NCBI GenBank assembly: GCA_023128855.1
Contig: JAGMDE010000020.1
Location: 1-22,315, forward strand
Length of the DNA: 22,315 nucleotides
Source of the DNA: Thermoplasmatales archaeon
Lineage (GTDB): Archaea > Thermoplasmatota > E2 > DHVEG-1
Direction: 5' to 3'
Position 1 is the first letter of the stretch. Each line of letters starts with the position of its first letter. Below, piece by piece: positions 1 to 7,001 of this stretch. The position numbers were made by a program, and so were the translations under genes. Under the pieces are notes generated by a model. The model did not search any database, was not told the origin of the DNA, and saw only the letters and a program-made list of their open reading frames with translations.

Positions 1-53
1 CCTCCTGTTGGCTTATATAGGTGTCTTCAGGCCCATTCTTTTGGTAAATAATT

Positions 54-218
54 ATGCAAGAACTAAATGCAGAATGGCATAAGAAAAACAAAATGCCAAA
101 AAACCCTAAAGTCGAGCAAAGGATAGAGTGGCATCTAGAGCATATAAAACATTGTAAATGCAGAGGAATACCGGAAAAATTAAAAGAAGAGATGAAGAAA
201 AGAAACATCAATTTCTGA
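54..218 (+). CDS. small conserved-looking protein with His/Cys cluster
   Basis: A 54-codon frame opens with ATG at 54 and ends with TGA at 216-218. An internal ATG at 93 gives a 41-residue form starting MPKNP, which may be the true start; neither start has a clear Shine-Dalgarno. The product is very basic. Its core runs EQRIEWHLEHIKHCKCRGIP, with two His in WHLEH, then HCKC, a pattern that could bind a metal. I have an impression of a widespread family of about 40-residue proteins with this core, but cannot name it or confirm it here. Its last 11 nt overlap the 3' end of dph2, which is read the other way. Function unknown. Confidence 0.55.
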   Translation: MQELNAEWHKKNKMPKNPKVEQRIEWHLEHIKHCKCRGIPEKLKEEMKKRNINF

Positions 219-1227
219 TTTCATCAAACTGGTAGTCTTCCCATTTTTTTAACCCTAGCAAAATATCTAATTCAACAGGAGTTAAAATTGGAATTTTATA
301 TTGCATATAATCATCAATTGCTATCCTAGGGCAAGCAGTAGAGACAAAACAATCAATATTCCTAAAACCTTCAAGAATCGGTGGTGAAAAATGATTCATA
401 GTAAAGATGTAAGATTTCTTTTGTTTAGAATCAAGTTTTTCTTGAATCTCATGTGCTAAATCAATACGTTGTTGGCCTTTTTTAGTTCCAACAAGGATAC
501 CGAAAGTCTTAGCATCTTTGGAACGTGCAATAGCACCATAACGCTGTCTTAAAACAATATCTTTCAAATCATCCAGTTCTTTTTCTTTAACCTCATTAGT
601 ATAAGGATCGCAAGCAATAACTGGTTTTTTAGTGCTGAGAATTAACCCAAGTGGATGAAAATTCCCACTCCCAATGAAGAGAAAAGCATCAACTTTGTCA
701 GCTATAGATGTAGCTGCAGAAAAATTACATCCAAGAATCTGGCCTTTTGAATCTATGCGATCGTCACCATTACCGACTATTGGTTCAAAACCATTTTTTA
801 CAAGAATTTCCCCAGCATTATCAAGCATATGTATATGTTGAGCAGTTGAAACCAAACCAATTTTCTTTTCTTTTATAGAAGGAATCGCTTTTTCAATAGC
901 TTTTGAAACATCAATATCTGATATAGCGTTCAAAAATAATGTAGGAATTGAAAAATCTTTGATATTAGGAATTGAGGTATGCCCAATTTGAACCATAAAA
1001 TCTGCGTTTAAATCTTTAAACTCAGAACTAACAATATCACATGCGCCAAAACATGGATCCGCAGAAATTATTATACTTGCACTTGTTTTTTCCTCTAAAA
1101 ACTCTACAAATTTAGAATAATGAGATTTTAGCCCTTCTGGAACCTGTAAAACTACTCGTTCGTAATCGTTTTCTTTGATGATTTTTACTGCTTTTTCCAA
1201 ATCAATGTTATATCCAGGTATTTTCAA
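208..1227 (-). CDS. dph2: diphthamide synthase subunit Dph2 (archaeal radical-type Fe-S enzyme)
   Basis: The 339-residue product matches archaeal Dph2, which transfers the 3-amino-3-carboxypropyl group of S-adenosylmethionine to the diphthamide histidine of elongation factor 2. Three cysteines, one per domain, are expected to hold the [4Fe-4S] cluster: C59 in DPCFGACD, C167 in LGCNFSAA and C299 in STACPRIAID. C59 is at the position I recall for the characterised Pyrococcus enzyme. Length is normal for archaea, where one protein forms a homodimer instead of the eukaryotic Dph1/Dph2 pair. The start is a TTG at 1225-1227, nine bases after the stop of the upstream kinase gene, with GGG in between as a weak ribosome site; the next in-frame Met is far inside the domain. 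It is probably the last gene of a three-gene minus-strand unit. Confidence 0.93.
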   Translation of the reverse strand: MKIPGYNIDLEKAVKIIKENDYERVVLQVPEGLKSHYSKFVEFLEEKTSASIIISADPCFGACDIVSSEFKDLNADFMVQIGHTSIPNIKDFSIPTLFLNAISDIDVSKAIEKAIPSIKEKKIGLVSTAQHIHMLDNAGEILVKNGFEPIVGNGDDRIDSKGQILGCNFSAATSIADKVDAFLFIGSGNFHPLGLILSTKKPVIACDPYTNEVKEKELDDLKDIVLRQRYGAIARSKDAKTFGILVGTKKGQQRIDLAHEIQEKLDSKQKKSYIFTMNHFSPPILEGFRNIDCFVSTACPRIAIDDYMQYKIPILTPVELDILLGLKKWEDYQFDEIRN

Positions 1228-1236
1228 ATTTTTACC

Positions 1237-1839
1237 CTATCTTATCTCCATCCCAATGATGTACCAATCCTCAATTGGATCTAATTCAGTATCCACTGTC
1301 AGATGTACAATCTTAAGTGTTGGGTAGAGGTTTTTTAAATCGTCGAGATCAACATTTTCAAATTTCTTCAAGTTGTTAATATAAGCTTGTTCTGTAAGCG
1401 CATTTGATTCATAGTTTTCTTTAGTTCTTTTTAATATTCGATTAATACTTGCATCTTTTGAACAATTAGTCTGTAAAATCACAAAGGTTTTGTTCTGTGC
1501 TGCAGCGATTCCAGCAGCTCTCCTTCGGAGTTCCTGGGTTACAAAAGTTGCATCCAAAATCACACCATTATCTTTTTGCAAAGTTTCTTCAGCTCGTTTG
1601 AACATCTCGTCATATACACGTTTTCGTATCTCATAATTATTGGCTACCTTCTCGTCAAAGATATCCATGCCTTTGAGTACCTCACGCCTAATTAAATCCG
1701 TTCTCTGTATAGGATATCCTTTAATCTTCGATACTTCCGCTGTAGTTTCAGTCTTATAAGTTCCCGGAAGACCACACGCAATAAGAAGTGTTCCAGGTTT
1801 GAGTTCGTTTTCTATGAATTTTGCAAAAGGTTCTTTCAT
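1237..1839 (-). CDS. P-loop kinase (AAA_33/COG0645-like)
   Basis: A 200-residue P-loop NTPase of the zeta-toxin/polynucleotide-kinase-like AAA_33 type. The Walker A loop is GLPGTYKTET (residues 23-32), a GxxGxxK[T] form with Tyr where Gly is usual. RTDLIRREVL (46-55) resembles the substrate-binding Asp/Arg segment of these kinases, and VILDATF (93-99) is the Walker B-like strand. The arginines near 103-107 and 134-138 could form the lid. In many bacteria this domain is the C-terminal half of a fusion whose N-terminal half is APH-like; here the APH-like protein is the next gene upstream on the same strand, 91 nt away. Substrate unknown. An AT-rich box at 1891-1903 could give this gene its own promoter. 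Confidence 0.8.
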   Translation of the reverse strand: MKEPFAKFIENELKPGTLLIACGLPGTYKTETTAEVSKIKGYPIQRTDLIRREVLKGMDIFDEKVANNYEIRKRVYDEMFKRAEETLQKDNGVILDATFVTQELRRRAAGIAAAQNKTFVILQTNCSKDASINRILKRTKENYESNALTEQAYINNLKKFENVDLDDLKNLYPTLKIVHLTVDTELDPIEDWYIIGMEIR

Positions 1840-1890
1840 ATCTTCACATCCTTATAGCAGTCTTTTATGTCACATCCCCAGAATGCGATG

Positions 1891-1903
1891 GTATATATAT
1901 AAT
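1891..1903 (-). promoter_or_regulatory. candidate TATA box for the P-loop kinase gene
   Basis: Read on the minus strand, this is ATTATATATATAC, the strongest TATA-like run in the 91-nt gap between the APH-like and P-loop kinase genes. It lies about 58 nt before the kinase ATG, so initiation about 26 nt downstream would leave a leader of roughly 30 nt. Pattern only. Confidence 0.4.
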
Positions 1904-1930
1904 TTTTAATCTTCAAATTTCTCCAAATAA

Positions 1931-2944
1931 TTATTCTGAGATGTAAGAATGTGCCAAAGCAAAGTATCGCTGAGCAGTATCTCTAGCTTTAGCTTTTTTA
2001 TCATCAGCAACTATTGAGTCTTTTAATATGAAGCTTGTAACTTTTCCCCTCACGTAAGCTCTGTATATCTTATAGAATTTGATGAGCTGATAGGTGAGAT
2101 CATCATCCGTTTCACCTGCACGAGACAGATAAGCTTTTAAAAGCTGTTCAGACAACTTTTGACCGCCGTTAAACTCAAGATCCATCTGGAGAAATGCAAT
2201 TTCAGAGAGGGTATCTGAGTATCTAAACCTGTCATTGAATTCGATGCAGTCAAAAATGATGATAGGATCAGTAAGACAGATATGTTCCATATGAAGGTCA
2301 CCATGACAATCTCTTATTTTGCCGTTCTTAACTCGTTGCTCAAATAATTCCTGATGTTTCTGATAAAATTCGTCAGTCCAATTTTTAAGGTCATTGTACT
2401 GTTCCTTTGAAATAGAGTCGTCTACAAATTCTTCAGTCTGTTGGAAATTCTCATCAGTATTGAATTTGACTGTTTCGAGACTTCCAAATTCATCGATTTC
2501 TTTCGACCTTTTAGAAATCTTATGAAAATCAGCAATAGCCTCACCAATTCTTTTAATATCCTCAGAGGTAACATCATCTTTTTTAAACCTTGTTTTTAGT
2601 AGGTCTTCATCTGACAACCGCCTCATCTTAACAGCATAGTCTATAATCTTTCCTTTCCCGTTTATTGAGTGTTTTGTGCCGTCAAAAGTAACAGGGTAAA
2701 CGCCAAGATAGACATCTTTTGAAAAACGGCTATTTAGTTCAACCTCTTTATTACAATAATATTTTCTTTTTTCCAGGGTTGAAAAGTCCAGAAATCCAAA
2801 ATTTACTGGCTTCTTGATCTTGTAAACAAACTCATCTCCTATGAAAACATTTGAAATATGTGTCTGGGCTAATGTGACCTTCTTAGTTGCCTCTGGATAA
2901 GATGAAGGTTGCATTAAATCATCGATCATTTTTTGTTGGTTCAT
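1931..2944 (-). CDS. APH-like phosphotransferase (COG2187-type)
   Basis: A 337-residue protein with the aminoglycoside-phosphotransferase/protein-kinase-like fold. The catalytic loop is CHGDLHMEHI (213-222), with D216 as the expected base, followed by the metal-binding IIFDCIEF (229-236, D232). The N-lobe has VYKIKKPVNFGFLDF (40-54), whose Lys cluster is the likely ATP-binding site. The phrase with KPV and FGFLDFSTLEKR is characteristic of the COG2187 subgroup, which in bacteria is usually fused to a P-loop kinase domain; here that second half is the next gene. The true substrate is not known, and antibiotic resistance should not be assumed. The promoter box at 2966-2975 predicts a leaderless transcript. 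Confidence 0.82.
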   Translation of the reverse strand: MNQQKMIDDLMQPSSYPEATKKVTLAQTHISNVFIGDEFVYKIKKPVNFGFLDFSTLEKRKYYCNKEVELNSRFSKDVYLGVYPVTFDGTKHSINGKGKIIDYAVKMRRLSDEDLLKTRFKKDDVTSEDIKRIGEAIADFHKISKRSKEIDEFGSLETVKFNTDENFQQTEEFVDDSISKEQYNDLKNWTDEFYQKHQELFEQRVKNGKIRDCHGDLHMEHICLTDPIIIFDCIEFNDRFRYSDTLSEIAFLQMDLEFNGGQKLSEQLLKAYLSRAGETDDDLTYQLIKFYKIYRAYVRGKVTSFILKDSIVADDKKAKARDTAQRYFALAHSYISE

Positions 2945-2965
2945 AAAAAACTGGGAAAAGTTAGT

Positions 2966-2975
2966 CTTTTAAAAA
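2966..2975 (-). promoter_or_regulatory. candidate TATA box, APH-like gene (leaderless)
   Basis: Minus-strand TTTTTAAAAG, followed by ACTAACTT, centred about 26 nt before the ATG at 2944. That spacing puts the transcription start at the start codon. No Shine-Dalgarno is visible. The same TTAAAAGACTA string recurs upstream of the nob1-like gene. Confidence 0.5.
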
Positions 2976-3005
2976 TATTTGTTTTTTAAAAATTTTATAA
3001 GTATA

Positions 3006-3028
3006 TTAAATTATTTCGAAATATTTAA
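3006..3028. promoter_or_regulatory. near-perfect palindrome in a divergent intergenic region
   Basis: The arms TTAAAT-ATTTCG and CGAAATATTTAA form a 12-bp inverted repeat with a single extra T in the left arm, centred on TTTCGAAA. It lies between the divergent starts at 2944 and 3077, so it could bind a dimeric regulator of either gene. AT-rich composition makes chance palindromes more likely, so the role is inference. Confidence 0.4.
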
Positions 3029-3076
3029 TAAAAACATTACAATATCAATAATTATATTTAATTGGGGGGTAGAAAG

Positions 3077-4147
3077 ATGAGATATAATAAAACAAAAAAA
3101 ATAGGCATAGTGCTGATTACAGTAGTTCTAATTTCCTCAATTGCTACTGCTATATCAGTACAAAAAGAAAAAGCAAGCTTGGACGAAATGACTAGTGAAA
3201 AATTGATTGAACCAATAGTAATTGAAAATGATATTGAAAGCACTGGTATCAAATTTGTTGTTTGGGATAATTGGATGGGATTTGAATATGCGCATCATGC
3301 ACATTATAACGAATCATACTCAATTGATTGTTATCCAGCAGATGACTTCCAGTTTGAAGAGGATACTGAAGTATTTGACGTTCATTGGATCGGATGCTAT
3401 TGGCATGATAATTATCAACAAGGAGCTTATGATTGGAATATAATATTTTATAAAGATAGAGGTGATGGAGGGGCACCTGGTGATGTTTTTGCAGGACCTT
3501 TCACCTATTCACAAGATCAATGTAGCCCTGAATTACTATTGGATAACGGATACGCAATATATTATGAATTTTCAGTAAATCTTCCGGAATATGTCGTGTT
3601 TCCTGCAAATAACAAATTTTGGATATCGATTTGGGGTGAAGGAGATGCTCAACCTTGGTCAGGATGGGGCGTCCATGAGCTACCAATAATAAAACTTCAT
3701 CAAGCTGTTCTCAAATCTGAATTTTGGGGTCATCCAGATTGGACCGACTACTCGGATTTTACAGGTTATCCACCAGCAGATATGTGTTTCCAACTAACAA
3801 CAGTTGTTGATTTTTTACCACCAAGTATAAAAATAGAAAAACCTGAACGCGCGATATATTTCAAAGATTCGAAAATATTACCAAGATTTCTGGGTTTAAC
3901 AACAGTTATTGGCGATATAACAATTGAAGTTAATGTTTCAGATGATGAAACAGGCATTGAAAAAGTAGAGTTTTATGGTGGACTATTTGGAAACATATTG
4001 TTAGGAACCGAAACACAAGCACCATATAATTTTACTTGGACAAAAGATAGGATTAGATTAATCCATTTACATAAACTTACTGTTGTAGCATATGATCTTG
4101 CTGGTAACAAAAAATGCGATTCCATGTTAGTTAGGAAGATATTATAA
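3077..4147 (+). CDS. secreted protein with C-terminal Ig-like domain
   Basis: The 356-residue product starts with a Lys-rich n-region and a hydrophobic segment (residues 9-27), a signal peptide or anchor. Residues 55-245 form a Trp/Tyr/Asp-rich, probably beta-rich domain with PADDFQF (87-93) and four or more cysteines (C85, C107, C149, C237) that could pair outside the cell. I do not recognise this domain. Residues about 248-356 look like a bacterial-Ig-type domain: PPSIKIEKP, then IEVNVSDDETGIEKVEFY, APYNFTW and LTVVAYDLAGN. Such modules are common at the ends of exported proteins in related archaea. The ATG at 3077 is chosen because GGGGGG (3064-3069) sits at ribosome-site distance; a TTG at 3062 would precede that site. 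No C-terminal anchor is seen. Confidence 0.72.
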   Translation: MRYNKTKKIGIVLITVVLISSIATAISVQKEKASLDEMTSEKLIEPIVIENDIESTGIKFVVWDNWMGFEYAHHAHYNESYSIDCYPADDFQFEEDTEVFDVHWIGCYWHDNYQQGAYDWNIIFYKDRGDGGAPGDVFAGPFTYSQDQCSPELLLDNGYAIYYEFSVNLPEYVVFPANNKFWISIWGEGDAQPWSGWGVHELPIIKLHQAVLKSEFWGHPDWTDYSDFTGYPPADMCFQLTTVVDFLPPSIKIEKPERAIYFKDSKILPRFLGLTTVIGDITIEVNVSDDETGIEKVEFYGGLFGNILLGTETQAPYNFTWTKDRIRLIHLHKLTVVAYDLAGNKKCDSMLVRKIL

Positions 4148-4159
4148 AATACTTCCTAA

Positions 4160-4182
4160 TTTTTTCTTTTTTTTAAAAAAAA
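4160..4182. terminator. shared bidirectional T/A-tract terminator
   Basis: A T-rich run (T5-C-T8) followed directly by A8 lies between the convergent ends of the secreted-protein gene (stop 4147) and the DUF401 gene (stop at 4184). It gives a T-tract on each strand, the usual form of archaeal intrinsic termination. Confidence 0.55.
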
Positions 4183-4183
4183 T

Positions 4184-5461
4184 TTATGTAGATGTTACTA
4201 ACAGTATAGATCCAATTACAGTTATCTGAACAATGAGCATGACAAGTGCAGCGGGAATATACATTTTATACATACGTGTTATATCTGTTTTTAGATAATC
4301 ACTACTTAAAACGTTGCAGAGATGAATCGGTGAGATCAGATATCCTACTAGTGAGCTGATAAAAATTAAACTAGTAAAACCCACAAGAGCAATAAAACTA
4401 ATATCTAAGGGGAATAATGGAATAATAATTGGATAAGAAAGTGCTACAGCTCCTAAGTTATACCCTGTTAAAACACCTAAAATTAGGGGAATAATTATTA
4501 CCATAGATATTGTTGGAATGTTTGCTCCTATTATCATATCTTTTATAACAATGTTTGCCTGTGATACTTCAAATATTTCTCTAAAAATCATAATTCCAAA
4601 TATAACAAGTGCTAAATTCAAAGAAACGGATTTTTTTAATATTTCTAAATAATCATTTTTTGATCCACTGGTTAGATAAAATATAATGATTATGCTAAAA
4701 ATTACTCCTATAAGAAAAGATCTGATTTGAGGGATTCCAAAAAATTGTAAAATTGCATATACAAAAAGTGGTAAAATAGGTGGTATTAGATAGATAAGAC
4801 CTGAATAATTTTTTTCTAATGGTTTTTGTTTTGGAATATTTTTAACATATCTTTTAAGGTAAATAACCCCAATTACAATAGCTGCAACAAAAGCTGGGAT
4901 GTTTGCAAGTATTAAAATTTTAATATCAAAATTTGAAAATTTTGCACTAGTAATAAGGATCATAGCAGAAGAAATCGGAAAAATTGGGAACCAAATATGT
5001 CTAAACCAGACATTTAAAAAATTTTTTTGATCTTTATTAAGATTGTATTTATCCCCTTCTTCATCAATAGTTGGAGCAGAAAACAATGCACCACCAGGTA
5101 CCGGCATAAGGCCATAAACCGCAGGTATTACACCAAGAGTTCCACCTTTTGTAAAAATAGATCTTAAACTATCGATAAGTTTAGTTATTGCACCGGTTTC
5201 CTGCATACATTTAGCTAAAATATATATCAATGACAAAAGAATAGCAAGCTCAATTGTACTAAAATCAAAAACTTGGGCATCAAAATCATAAATTATTGCT
5301 TTACTAAACGCCTTTGGTATATCAATTATACCTATTTCTTGTAATGAAAAAAATCCAACTATTATTGAACCTACTATCAGAGATAATCCAAAATTGAACT
5401 TTTTGTAAATTAAAAGAATAATTATCGCAAATGCAACAATTACTCCAATTAAATTCAACAT
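4184..5461 (-). CDS. DUF401 family integral membrane permease
   Basis: A 425-residue, very hydrophobic protein with roughly ten to twelve membrane segments. It matches the archaeal DUF401 family (within the ion-transporter superfamily that includes GntP/citrate-type carriers) through the cytosolic/re-entrant motif YGLMPVPGGALFSAPTIDEE (116-135) and the downstream NVWFRHIWFPIFPISSA stretch. The duplicated half-structure is suggested by a second loop with GYNLGAVALSYPIIIPL. The substrate of DUF401 proteins is not established, though an organic acid or similar anion is a reasonable guess. The ATG at 5461 lacks an obvious Shine-Dalgarno. It lies 52 nt downstream of the small membrane protein gene, so the two may be co-transcribed. 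Confidence 0.85.
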   Translation of the reverse strand: MLNLIGVIVAFAIIILLIYKKFNFGLSLIVGSIIVGFFSLQEIGIIDIPKAFSKAIIYDFDAQVFDFSTIELAILLSLIYILAKCMQETGAITKLIDSLRSIFTKGGTLGVIPAVYGLMPVPGGALFSAPTIDEEGDKYNLNKDQKNFLNVWFRHIWFPIFPISSAMILITSAKFSNFDIKILILANIPAFVAAIVIGVIYLKRYVKNIPKQKPLEKNYSGLIYLIPPILPLFVYAILQFFGIPQIRSFLIGVIFSIIIIFYLTSGSKNDYLEILKKSVSLNLALVIFGIMIFREIFEVSQANIVIKDMIIGANIPTISMVIIIPLILGVLTGYNLGAVALSYPIIIPLFPLDISFIALVGFTSLIFISSLVGYLISPIHLCNVLSSDYLKTDITRMYKMYIPAALVMLIVQITVIGSILLVTST

Positions 5462-5513
5462 TGGTGCAACGAAATAAAAAATTGTTTAATTAGTTATCTG
5501 TTAATGAAGATAG

Positions 5514-5951
5514 TTAGGTCTCCTTGCCCTTATGTAACGATGATCCTTCAGACCACATCTCATCAAATTCTCGTTTTAATTGTTCAACTATCTCTTTTTC
5601 TACGGTCCAGAAAGCTATTTCATCTTTTTTTATAGGCCCTGCGAGGATCAATGCTCTGTCATCTCCGACTATATAGTTTCCTCTTATGCCCTTATGTTCT
5701 TTGGCATCTAGTCCAGCGAGCATTTCTTTATTCTTACATTGGTTAACTATTATTCTTGAGTTCTTTGGAAGTTCTACATCTGATAGATACTCTGCCATAA
5801 TCCTTGGATTAGCTATTTCTGAAATACTCCATTCTTTTGTATGTTTTGACGCTGCCGTTGTTTGAGATGATTTTTTTATACCTATTTCGATTGCTAGCCC
5901 CAATACAATTATTCCTATAGCAAATCCTATAACTAACGAAATTATATCCAT
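5514..5951 (-). CDS. small membrane-anchored protein, unknown (PLD-half-like soluble domain?)
   Basis: The reading frame is open from a further upstream ATG at 5987, but the ATG at 5951 is preferred because GGATGG precedes it closely; this gives 145 residues. Residues 3-25 form one N-terminal membrane segment. Then come a Thr/Ser/Lys linker and a soluble domain from about residue 40. The domain includes SRIIVNQ (65-71), GIRGNYIVGDDRALILAGPI (88-107), EIAFWTVEKE (111-120) and a final FDEMW (129-133). This order is reminiscent of the C-terminal half of phospholipase-D-like or TrmB-sensor domains, but the HKD motif is absent, so no catalysis is claimed. It shares a divergent intergenic region with nadA. 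Confidence 0.6.
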   Translation of the reverse strand: MDIISLVIGFAIGIIVLGLAIEIGIKKSSQTTAASKHTKEWSISEIANPRIMAEYLSDVELPKNSRIIVNQCKNKEMLAGLDAKEHKGIRGNYIVGDDRALILAGPIKKDEIAFWTVEKEIVEQLKREFDEMWSEGSSLHKGKET

Positions 5952-6086
5952 GTGCCATCCATCCTTTAAAAGGGTATGTATTATCACAGATATAATTGTT
6001 TGTATTAAATATTACAGAATATTATAGTAATCTTTATTTTGAACTTAGTAATATGGGCTGCGGAAAAAGGGACAGGTTTTTCAAAT
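5952..6086. promoter_or_regulatory. divergent promoter region, small membrane protein / nadA
   Basis: 135 nt of mostly A/T. On the minus strand AATATTTAATAC (about 6002-6013) could serve the membrane-protein gene with a leader of about 30 nt. On the plus strand TTATAG (6022-6027) could serve nadA, predicting a start near 6050, almost at an ATG (6053) that opens a 20-codon frame overlapping the nadA start. Pattern-based only. Confidence 0.4.
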
Positions 6087-7001
6087 ATGAACCAAGAAAT
6101 CCAGAAAAAAATTAAAAATTTAAAGAAAAAAACGAATTCTGTTATTCTTGTTCATAATTATCAGTTGCCTGAAGTTCAAGATATAGCTGATTTTCTTGGA
6201 GATTCCTTAGATTTAGCAATGAAAGCTACAAAAACAAACGCAGACAACATAATTTTTTGTGGCGTTGATTTTATGGCTGAATCAGCAAAGATACTTAATC
6301 CTGAGAAAAACGTAATTATTCCGGATATTAACGCAAAGTGTCCAATGGCAAATATGGTTAATCCAAATGATCTTATCAAGCTCAAAAAAGAAAATCCTGA
6401 TGCCATGGTTGTATCTTATATTAATACTACTGCAGAGATCAAAACATTATCTGATATATGCTGTACATCTGCTAATGGAAAAAAGGTAGTGGAAAGTGTT
6501 TCTGCAAAGAAAATAATATTTGTTCCAGATAGAAACCTTGGAGCATATATCCAAAGATTTGTGAAAGATAAAGAGTTAATTTTATGGCCTGGTATGTGTC
6601 CTATTCATCATAAGATACGTAAAGAAGAACTTTTAAAATTAAAAAAAGAACATCCTAGTGCTGAGATTCTTGTTCATCCTGAGTGTAGACCTGAAGTAAT
6701 CGACATCGCAGATCATGCTTTATCTACAAATGGCATGGTAAATTATGCAAAAGAATCAGAAATAAATGAATTTATTATTGGAACTGAGAAGGATATTTGT
6801 TATAGGCTAAAAAACGAAAATCCTGGTAAGAATTTTTATCCAATTAAATCAGCGATTTGTCCAAATATGAAGAAAATAACATTGGAAAAAGTATTAAATA
6901 GCCTTGAAACTTTAGAGCCAAGAGTAAAGATTAAAGATGAAATTATGGAAAAAGCCAGAAAGCCACTTCAGAGAATGATGGAAGTCGGCCAGGGGGATTA
7001 A
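6087..7001 (+). CDS. nadA: quinolinate synthase NadA
   Basis: NadA condenses iminoaspartate with dihydroxyacetone phosphate to quinolinate in de novo NAD synthesis, using a [4Fe-4S] cluster. From the ATG at 6087 the product is 304 residues, the usual size. The frame is open to a TTG at 6039, but GGGACAGG lies at ribosome-site distance before 6087 and NadA normally begins just before a helix like NQEIQKKIKNL. Cluster cysteines in this numbering are C85 (AKCPMA), C171 (GMCPIHH) and C258 (AICPNMKK), one per domain, as in archaeal NadA. Other hallmarks are VHNYQLPEVQDIAD, GVDFMAESAKIL and HPECRPEV. The stop is directly followed by the ATG of the desulfurase gene, so the two are surely co-transcribed. 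I see no nadB or nadC in the window. Confidence 0.95.
   Translation: MNQEIQKKIKNLKKKTNSVILVHNYQLPEVQDIADFLGDSLDLAMKATKTNADNIIFCGVDFMAESAKILNPEKNVIIPDINAKCPMANMVNPNDLIKLKKENPDAMVVSYINTTAEIKTLSDICCTSANGKKVVESVSAKKIIFVPDRNLGAYIQRFVKDKELILWPGMCPIHHKIRKEELLKLKKEHPSAEILVHPECRPEVIDIADHALSTNGMVNYAKESEINEFIIGTEKDICYRLKNENPGKNFYPIKSAICPNMKKITLEKVLNSLETLEPRVKIKDEIMEKARKPLQRMMEVGQGD

Noticed and set aside
1..51. C-terminal tail of an upstream gene (frame ending with TAA at 49-51)
   Set aside because: Only 16 codons are visible and they show no recognisable motif, so it cannot be distinguished from chance.
1931..2944. Aminoglycoside resistance gene
   Set aside because: The HGDLH motif shows an APH-like fold, but the N-lobe matches the COG2187 group with unknown substrate and there is no resistance-island context.
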